Assembly (NCBI GenBank): GCA_002378845.1
Contig: DFRY01000074.1
Span: 50,829 to 61,533 of the forward strand
DNA: 10,705 nt
Origin: Ruminococcaceae bacterium UBA3451
GTDB taxonomy: Bacteria; Bacillota; Clostridia; Oscillospirales; Acutalibacteraceae
Reading direction: 5' to 3'
In this document: one piece after another, positions 6,294-10,705 of the stretch
Position numbering within the stretch: the first letter of the stretch is position 1
Layout: every line of letters starts with the position of its first letter
Notes under the pieces: model-generated
What the model saw: the letters and a program-made list of their open reading frames with translations, nothing else
Databases searched by the model: none
Told to the model about the DNA's origin: nothing
Program-made: the position numbers and the translations under genes

Positions 6294-7796
6294 TTATTCC
6301 TCCAGTTTCCAGCTGCGGCAGCGCCCAACAGCCCTGTGCCAGCGGGAAACCGCCTTTTCCGCTTTTGATTTTTCCATCGAAGGATTAAACTTCGTTTGTG
6401 CTTTCCAAAGATTCTTCAGTTCTTCCGGGTCGTCCCAAACACCAACCGCAATTCCCGCAAGCATTGCCGCACCCATCGCCGTTGTTTCCACACAGAATGG
6501 CCGGTAAACTGTACAATTGAGTAAATCCGCCTGAAACTGCATTAGGAAACGGCTCTTGCTGACTCCGCCGTCCACGCGAAGTTCTTTAATGGATACACCG
6601 GAGTCATTCTGCATGCACTGGAAAAGATCGTAACTTTCAAACGCGATGCTTTCCATGACCGCTCTGGCCACATGTGCATCGGTGGTACCGCGTGTAATTC
6701 CAATGAGTATTCCTCGTGCGTACATGTCCCAATAAGGAGCGCCAAGCCCGGTAAACGCGGGCACAAAAACCACACCGCCGCTGTCCTCCACGCTTTCCGC
6801 AAGAAAATCCGTGTCCTGCGGATCCTGAATAATCTTCATGCCGTCACGCAGCCAGCTGATGGCGGAGCCGGCATGAAACGCGCTGCCTTCCAGCGCATAA
6901 GTCCCTTTTCCGTTTACACTCCAGCCAACTGTAGTCAGCAATCCGCTGGACGACTTTACCGGTTTATCGCCGGTATTCATTAAAATAAAGCAGCCGGTTC
7001 CATATGTATTCTTTGCCATTCCCGGTTCAAAACAGCATTGACCGAACAGCGCAGCATGCTGGTCGCCCGCAATACCCGCAATGGGAATTTCCATTCCAAG
7101 TACGGGGCTTTGGCACATTCCCACAATACCGCTGGATTCCACAACCTGAGGAAGCGCGCCGCAGGGGATTCCGAATTCCTCCAGAAGCCGTGGGTCCCAC
7201 TGCATTTTATGAATATCAAACAGCATAGTACGCGACGCGTTGGAAACATCGGTCACATAGGTTTTTCCGTCTGTCAGCGAAAATACAAGCCATGTATCAA
7301 TTGTACCGAAACGAAGCCTGCCTTTTGCCGCCAGCTCCTTTGCCATTGGTACATTCTCTAATATCCATTGCATTTTTGTCGCAGAGAAATATGCGTCGAT
7401 AATAAGCCCGGTCGTATCATAAATATAATTAGAAAGTCCTTTTTCTTTCAGGCGTTCGCATTCCGGTGCCGTGCGCCTGCATTGCCACACGATCGCGTTG
7501 CAAATTGGAACGCCCGTAACAGAATCCCATGCCACGGTGGTTTCGCGTTGATTTGTTATGCCGATAGCGGCAATGTCTTCCGCTTTAATTCCCGCCTGAG
7601 CCACCGCTTCCCGCATGGCAAAAAGCTGGGTTTCGAGTATTTCCACCGGGTCGTGCTCCACATAGCCGGGCTGCGGATAAAACTGTTGGAATTCTTTTTG
7701 CCCCATGCCTACAATGGCCCCATACGTATTAAAAATAATTGCACGGGAACTTGTCGTACCCTGGTCTAAAGACATGATATACTTGCCGATTTGCAT
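6294..7796 (-). CDS. glpK: Glycerol kinase
   Basis: A 500-residue FGGY-family kinase, the usual GlpK length, which phosphorylates glycerol with ATP to sn-glycerol 3-phosphate. Motifs in order: phosphate-1 loop SLDQGTTSSRAI (9-20); TNQRETT (81-87), with Arg-Glu contacting glycerol; FGGY signature 1 YFSATKMQWILEN (136-148); AGDQ with catalytic Asp245; NTYGTG (263-268), the ATP site; FGGY signature 2 GILIGITRGTTDAHVARAVME (362-382); and VDGGVSKS adenosine loop (408-415). The start ATG 7796 follows AAGGAGG. The histidine phosphorylated by HPr in Bacillus and Enterococcus GlpK appears to be replaced: the segment before IPIAGIAGDQ reads GMCQSPVLGME, with Pro231 where His is expected. No glpF, glpD, glpO or dhaB neighbour is present, so the gene stands alone with its own terminator. 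Divergent mntP starts 115 bases away. Confidence 0.97.
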   Translation of the reverse strand: MQIGKYIMSLDQGTTSSRAIIFNTYGAIVGMGQKEFQQFYPQPGYVEHDPVEILETQLFAMREAVAQAGIKAEDIAAIGITNQRETTVAWDSVTGVPICNAIVWQCRRTAPECERLKEKGLSNYIYDTTGLIIDAYFSATKMQWILENVPMAKELAAKGRLRFGTIDTWLVFSLTDGKTYVTDVSNASRTMLFDIHKMQWDPRLLEEFGIPCGALPQVVESSGIVGMCQSPVLGMEIPIAGIAGDQHAALFGQCCFEPGMAKNTYGTGCFILMNTGDKPVKSSSGLLTTVGWSVNGKGTYALEGSAFHAGSAISWLRDGMKIIQDPQDTDFLAESVEDSGGVVFVPAFTGLGAPYWDMYARGILIGITRGTTDAHVARAVMESIAFESYDLFQCMQNDSGVSIKELRVDGGVSKSRFLMQFQADLLNCTVYRPFCVETTAMGAAMLAGIAVGVWDDPEELKNLWKAQTKFNPSMEKSKAEKAVSRWHRAVGRCRSWKLEE

Positions 7797-7824
7797 AGCA
7801 CGGCCTCCTTATAAATAAAATAGG

Positions 7825-7850
7825 ATTATAAATCTGCAGGAATTTGACAA
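7825..7850 (-). promoter_or_regulatory. Possible glpK promoter (weak, overlaps the mntP -35 box)
   Basis: Minus strand: TATAAT at 7830-7825, about 28 bases before the glpK start codon. The nearest TTGACA-like box, TTGTCA (7850-7845), is only 14 bases upstream, too close for a normal sigma-A spacer, and the hexamer at 17 bases (ATATTG) is poor. This could be an activator-dependent promoter. It overlaps the plus-strand -35 of mntP. I see no catabolite-responsive (cre) operator. Confidence 0.4.
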
Positions 7851-7872
7851 TATAAATAATTCAATGTATTAT
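7844..7872 (+). promoter_or_regulatory. Sigma-A promoter of mntP
   Basis: TTGACA (7844-7849), a 17-base spacer and TATTAT (7867-7872). This fixes the mRNA start near 7879, which rules out the upstream in-frame ATG at 7864 as the mntP start codon. The leader is then about 33 bases, too short for the manganese (yybP-ykoY) riboswitch that often precedes mntP. Confidence 0.8.
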
Positions 7873-7911
7873 TATTTCTACTGCTTTCTTGATTCGGAGG
7901 AAAACAAATTA

Positions 7912-8499
7912 ATGGACTATTTTTCACTGGTCGGTATTGCGATTGGCCTTGCCATGGATGCTTTTGCCGTAAGCTTAACAAACGGTGCTATTACGAAAAA
8001 AGTCACTTTTGCCTTTGCGGCTAAGCTTGCTGTTTGCTTTGGCCTTTTTCAGGCTGCAATGCCCATGGTTGGCTGGATGGTCGGAAAAGCCGGGGAAAGT
8101 TTTATAAATGCGATTGATCACTGGATCGCTCTGATTCTGCTTGCATTTCTTGGCATTCAGATGATCGTGGAGTCCCGCAAAAAAGCGCATTGCGGTGAAT
8201 TCAGCGGGAAACAGGATGACATCCGCCTGCACCGTTTGGTTGCCCTTGCAGTCGCAACCAGCATTGACGCGTTAATTACCGGAATTATTCTCCCCTCTGC
8301 CGTTGGCGCTTCCACAATTCCCCTTATGTTGCTTTCAATTGGAATTATCGGCATAATTACCTTTATCATTTGCTTTATCGGCGTATTTATCGGAAAAAAA
8401 TTCGGAATCCTATGTTCCTCCAAAGCAGAAATCGTTGGCGGTGTGGTTCTGGTAGCAATCGGCCTGAAAATATTTATTGACCACATGTTTTTCAGCTGA
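7912..8499 (+). CDS. mntP: Manganese efflux pump MntP
   Basis: A 195-residue inner-membrane protein of the MntP (DUF204) family, which exports Mn(II) and protects against manganese excess. It shows the family's two related halves: GLAMDAFAVSL at 12-22 and ATSIDALITG at 115-124, with the metal-path aspartates Asp16 and Asp119. About six membrane helices are visible (roughly 3-23, 36-58, 68-87, 106-128, 133-157, 172-190), with a polar loop at 89-105 between the halves. I chose ATG 7912, preceded by GGAGG at 7896-7900, because the longer frame from 7864 would begin inside the promoter and add a poor N-terminus (MYYYFYCF...). It is a single gene, divergent from glpK and convergent with the WYL regulator, whose stop it overlaps by 8 bp. 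The family call is secure; metal specificity is by homology. Confidence 0.93.
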   Translation: MDYFSLVGIAIGLAMDAFAVSLTNGAITKKVTFAFAAKLAVCFGLFQAAMPMVGWMVGKAGESFINAIDHWIALILLAFLGIQMIVESRKKAHCGEFSGKQDDIRLHRLVALAVATSIDALITGIILPSAVGASTIPLMLLSIGIIGIITFIICFIGVFIGKKFGILCSSKAEIVGGVVLVAIGLKIFIDHMFFS

Positions 8500-9496
8500 T
8501 TTGATACGCCGCACTCAAACCGTTGATTTTTTCAATCATCTCCTGCTTTAGGTGGCTGGGTGACTGAACGACAATTCGTTCCCCGTACTGCAGCAGCCAT
8601 TCGATTAAACCGTCGCTGACGTAAACATGCGCTCTGACGGTAAATGCGTTATCATCATGGCAGCTGAATTCAATTTCGCTGCCGAATTTGTCCACTACCG
8701 CTTCCAAAAGATTATTTGCACAGCGCAGCTCAATCAGCTCCTGTTCGCCGCGGTACATGTTAAAAGATTTCCGCAGATAATCCGCGGTGTCAAAGTAATT
8801 GCAGTACGGGCTAACCTCGCTGAACGGTCGGGAATCCAATTCCGAAATTGCGGCGCGCTTCATGCGGTCAAGGCGAAAATTGCTCACCGTATCGTACTTA
8901 TCATAATTCCCTGCCAAATAATACTTATCGTTTGCCCATAACAGCGCATACGGACTGATTCGGAATTCGCGCCCCTTATCGAGCTGGGCATTCTGACCGA
9001 CGATAATTTGGTGATGATACAGGAAGGTAATCTGTTTATTTGCCGCTATGGCACGGTTTACCGTATCGATATTATAAAAGATTTCTTCATTGTCAAACTT
9101 TAACCGCTGATCCACATATATTTGTTTGAACACACTTTCAGCCTGATAACAGCTTAAAAGCTCACGAAGCTTGCCTGTTAGCTCGGCTGTTTTTTTATTT
9201 GTTATAAAAGGAGCAGTCAATACGGCGTCCAGCATCAGGCGGACTTCCGGCAGTTCAAATTTTCGCTTTGCCACAAAAAAGCCTGCTTTTGGCGAACGTG
9301 TGCTGATAATATCGATTCCGTATTCCGTCAGAACCGCAATATCACGGTAGATTGACTTTCGTTCGCAAAGCACCCCCCGTTCTTCCAGCAACGCGCAGAT
9401 TTCACTGGAGGAAAGCGGATGTTCTTCATCTGAAAATTGATTCAACAATTCTAATAACAAGAGAAGCTTTATTTTGCTGTTCCCGTAATTTGCCAT
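8492..9496 (-). CDS. WYL-domain transcriptional regulator (DeoR-like HTH)
   Basis: A 334-residue predicted DNA-binding regulator. The N-terminus (about 5-75) is a winged helix-turn-helix: KLLLLLELLNQFSDEEHPLSSSEICALLEERG...ERKSIYRDIAVLTEYGIDI, with the recognition helix around residues 47-57 and the wing 'STRSPKAGFFV'. A helical linker follows (about 80-135), then the WYL domain (about 145-220). The signature reads RISPYALLWANDKYYLAGN (179-197), so the name-giving W-Y-L is Y-Y-L here, and NFRLDRMKRA (206-215) is the conserved second part. The rest (about 250-334) is the WCX domain. WYL domains are thought to sense ligands, often nucleotides or nucleic acids. The start ATG 9496 has GGAAGGTG upstream; the frame is open further up but those codons run through promoter-like sequence. 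It is divergent from the CoA-transferase, its likeliest target. Confidence 0.9.
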   Translation of the reverse strand: MANYGNSKIKLLLLLELLNQFSDEEHPLSSSEICALLEERGVLCERKSIYRDIAVLTEYGIDIISTRSPKAGFFVAKRKFELPEVRLMLDAVLTAPFITNKKTAELTGKLRELLSCYQAESVFKQIYVDQRLKFDNEEIFYNIDTVNRAIAANKQITFLYHHQIIVGQNAQLDKGREFRISPYALLWANDKYYLAGNYDKYDTVSNFRLDRMKRAAISELDSRPFSEVSPYCNYFDTADYLRKSFNMYRGEQELIELRCANNLLEAVVDKFGSEIEFSCHDDNAFTVRAHVYVSDGLIEWLLQYGERIVVQSPSHLKQEMIEKINGLSAAYQIS

Positions 9497-9527
9497 AGCA
9501 AGCACCTTCCGTATGTATAGTAACCCT

Positions 9528-9553
9528 ATTCTATCATGTTTCATTGGATTATA
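9528..9553 (-). promoter_or_regulatory. Candidate promoter boxes of the WYL regulator
   Basis: Minus strand: an extended -10 TGATAGAAT (9536-9528) about 31 bases before the start codon, and a second TATAAT (9553-9548) further up. Neither has a convincing -35 at the right distance. One of them probably drives the regulator, which would suit weak or self-controlled expression. Confidence 0.4.
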
Positions 9554-9629
9554 ACAGTAATTTCCTATGATCATAAAAACATTTAGGAAACTTTAACATA
9601 CAAATTTTGTCGAATTATGGAATTATTGG

Positions 9630-9661
9630 ATTCATTTCCCTTGAATTCCTTTTAAATGAAT
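9630..9661. promoter_or_regulatory. Inverted repeat over the CoA-transferase promoter (possible operator)
   Basis: ATTCATTT (9630-9637) and AAATGAAT (9654-9661) are perfect 8-bp inverted arms with a 16-base spacer. They flank the -35 box and reach the extended -10. The spacing places the arms about two DNA turns apart, as for a dimeric repressor. An ATTGGATT motif occurs beside it (9625-9632) and again at 9543-9550 near the regulator promoter. Binding by the WYL protein is inference. Confidence 0.4.
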
Positions 9662-9669
9662 GATACACT
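9641..9669 (+). promoter_or_regulatory. Sigma-A promoter of the CoA-transferase
   Basis: TTGAAT (9641-9646), a 17-base spacer ending in TGA, and TACACT (9664-9669); the TGn forms an extended -10 that offsets the imperfect boxes. The start codon lies about 30 bases downstream, behind CGGAGGAA. Confidence 0.7.
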
Positions 9670-9699
9670 ATTAACAAAGTACATTCGGAGGAATTAAAT

Positions 9700-10705
9700 A
9701 TGGCTGTTAAGATCGTTACTGCGCGTCAGGCGGCAAATTTAGTACCGAATGACGCCAATTTTGCAACATGTGGCTTTATCGGAGCATCATTCCCGGAAGA
9801 AATCGCAATTGCAATGGAAGAACGCTTTTTAGAAACAGGCAATCCTGCGAACTTAACCCTGCTGTTCTGCGCAGCACAGGGTGACACAAAAGACAAAGGA
9901 CTGAATCATTTTGCGCACGACGGAATGGTACGGCGCGCCATCGGCGGGCACTGGGGCCTTGCCCCAAAACTGGGCAGAATGGCTGCCGAAAACAAAATTC
10001 TGGCTTACGATTTTCCGCAGGGGGTCACCACGCATATGTTCCGTGACTCCGCCGCTCATAAGCCGGGCACGATTACCCAGGTTGGGCTTGGTACATTTGC
10101 AGACCCCAGACTGCAGGGCGGCAAGTTGAACGCCAAAACCGCCGCTGCAGAAAATCTTGTAAAACTGATGGAGATTGACGGAAAAGAATATCTGTTTTAC
10201 AAAACCCACCCGGTGGATTTTTGCATTTTATCCGGCACCTATGCGGACGAAGACGGAAATATTTCGCTGGAACATGCGGGCGTTAAAGCGGAAACACTGG
10301 CGGTGGCACAGGCCTGTAAAAACTCCGGCGGAACGGTGGTCGTTCAGGTGGAACGGGTGGTAAAGGCCGGTTCCCTCGACCCGCTAAAAGTGGAAGTACC
10401 GGGAATTCTGGTAGACGCCGTCGTGGTGGTAACCGACCTGAAAAATCATATGCAGACATTTGCCACGCAGTACAATCCCGGATTTTCCGGGGAACATCAA
10501 ATGGGGCTCGGCGAATTCATCCCTGCCCCGCTCGGCAATAAAAAAGTAATTGCACGGCGTGCGGCTATGGAACTGAAAAACAACAGCATTGTAAACCTTG
10601 GAATCGGAATCCCGGAATACATTTCTTCTGTAGCTATGGAAGAAGGAATTACAAACAAGTTTACGCTAACGGTAGAATCCGGCATTACGGGCGGCAACCC
10701 TCAAA
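9700..10705 (+). CDS. Acyl-CoA:acetate/propionate CoA-transferase (Pct/YdiF type), 3' end outside window
   Basis: 335 codons are visible from ATG 9700 (ribosome binding site GGAGG 9687-9691), open to the window edge; the family is about 520 residues, so roughly two thirds is here. It is a class I CoA-transferase of the single-chain type, with fused alpha and beta parts, moving CoA between short-chain acids such as acetate, propionate, butyrate or lactate. It matches Clostridium propionicum propionate CoA-transferase segment by segment: RFLETGNP, AIGGHWGLAPKLG, MFRDSAAHKPG, VGLGTFADPR, EYLFYKTHPV, GTYADEDGNIS, NSGGTVVVQVERVVKAGSLDP, then YNPGFSGEH. The catalytic glutamate, which forms the acyl-glutamyl-CoA thioester, is Glu326 in TVESGITGG, close to the equivalent position in Pct. 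Substrate preference cannot be read from this. The gene is divergent from the WYL regulator; downstream genes are not visible. Confidence 0.92.
   Translation, partial: MAVKIVTARQAANLVPNDANFATCGFIGASFPEEIAIAMEERFLETGNPANLTLLFCAAQGDTKDKGLNHFAHDGMVRRAIGGHWGLAPKLGRMAAENKILAYDFPQGVTTHMFRDSAAHKPGTITQVGLGTFADPRLQGGKLNAKTAAAENLVKLMEIDGKEYLFYKTHPVDFCILSGTYADEDGNISLEHAGVKAETLAVAQACKNSGGTVVVQVERVVKAGSLDPLKVEVPGILVDAVVVVTDLKNHMQTFATQYNPGFSGEHQMGLGEFIPAPLGNKKVIARRAAMELKNNSIVNLGIGIPEYISSVAMEEGITNKFTLTVESGITGGNPQ

Noticed and set aside
6200..6388. A 62-codon plus-strand open frame starting in the hisH-glpK gap
   Set aside because: No ribosome binding site; it runs through the glpK terminator hairpin and into antisense of the glpK 3' end.
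7864..7911. An upstream in-frame ATG that would lengthen MntP by 16 residues
   Set aside because: It lies within the spacer and -10 region of the mntP promoter and has no ribosome binding site; the ATG at 7912 has GGAGG and matches the family N-terminus.
1..10705. Mobile elements, CRISPR, toxin-antitoxin, defence or biosynthetic clusters
   Set aside because: No transposase, integrase, terminal repeats, regularly spaced repeats or defence-type domains are visible. All long frames are explained by conserved chromosomal genes, so I do not claim a hidden novel system.

Overview
The window is a stretch of bacterial chromosome, most likely from an anaerobic low-to-mid GC Firmicute of class Clostridia (Ruminococcaceae/Oscillospiraceae-like). 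The grounds are strong AGGAGG-type ribosome binding sites throughout, near-consensus sigma-A promoters, the four-cysteine L32, the DUF512 PDZ/radical-SAM protein, the clostridial-type PGI of about 446 residues, and a propionate/acetate-type CoA-transferase typical of fermenters. The genus is not resolved. I see no prophage, insertion sequence, CRISPR array, tRNA or rRNA.

Layout from left to right. (1) Positions 1-1072, minus strand: the 5' part of a DUF512/PDZ gene is cut by the window edge. Upstream of it is the yceD-rpmF pair, with a consensus promoter (TTGACA-17-TATAAT) and an intrinsic terminator after rpmF. (2) 1133-3066, minus: pgi followed by a small P-loop protein of unknown function, ending in a hairpin. 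(3) 3105-4253, minus: a secreted D-Ala-D-Ala carboxypeptidase. (4) 4507-6028, minus: hisH-hisF, a complete imidazole-glycerol-phosphate synthase, with its own promoter and terminator but no other his gene beside it. (5) 6251-7796, minus: a lone glpK with its terminator. (6) 7844-8499, plus: mntP, a manganese exporter. (7) 8492-9496, minus: a WYL-type transcription regulator, convergent with mntP and sharing an 8-bp palindrome that supplies both stop codons. (8) 9641 to the right edge, plus: the first two thirds of a Pct-type CoA-transferase, divergent from the WYL regulator.

Most genes are housekeeping: translation (L32), glycolysis (Pgi), cell wall trimming (PBP5-like), histidine synthesis, glycerol entry into glycolysis, metal export and short-chain acyl-CoA metabolism. 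The main functional link suggested by position is the WYL regulator facing the CoA-transferase across a 203-bp divergent promoter region that contains an inverted repeat.

I found no convincing previously undescribed multi-gene system. The points most worth a second look are the uncharacterised P-loop protein behind pgi, the WYL/CoA-transferase divergent region, the loss in GlpK of the histidine that HPr phosphorylates in other Firmicutes, and the terminator-blocked DUF512 gene with no visible promoter.
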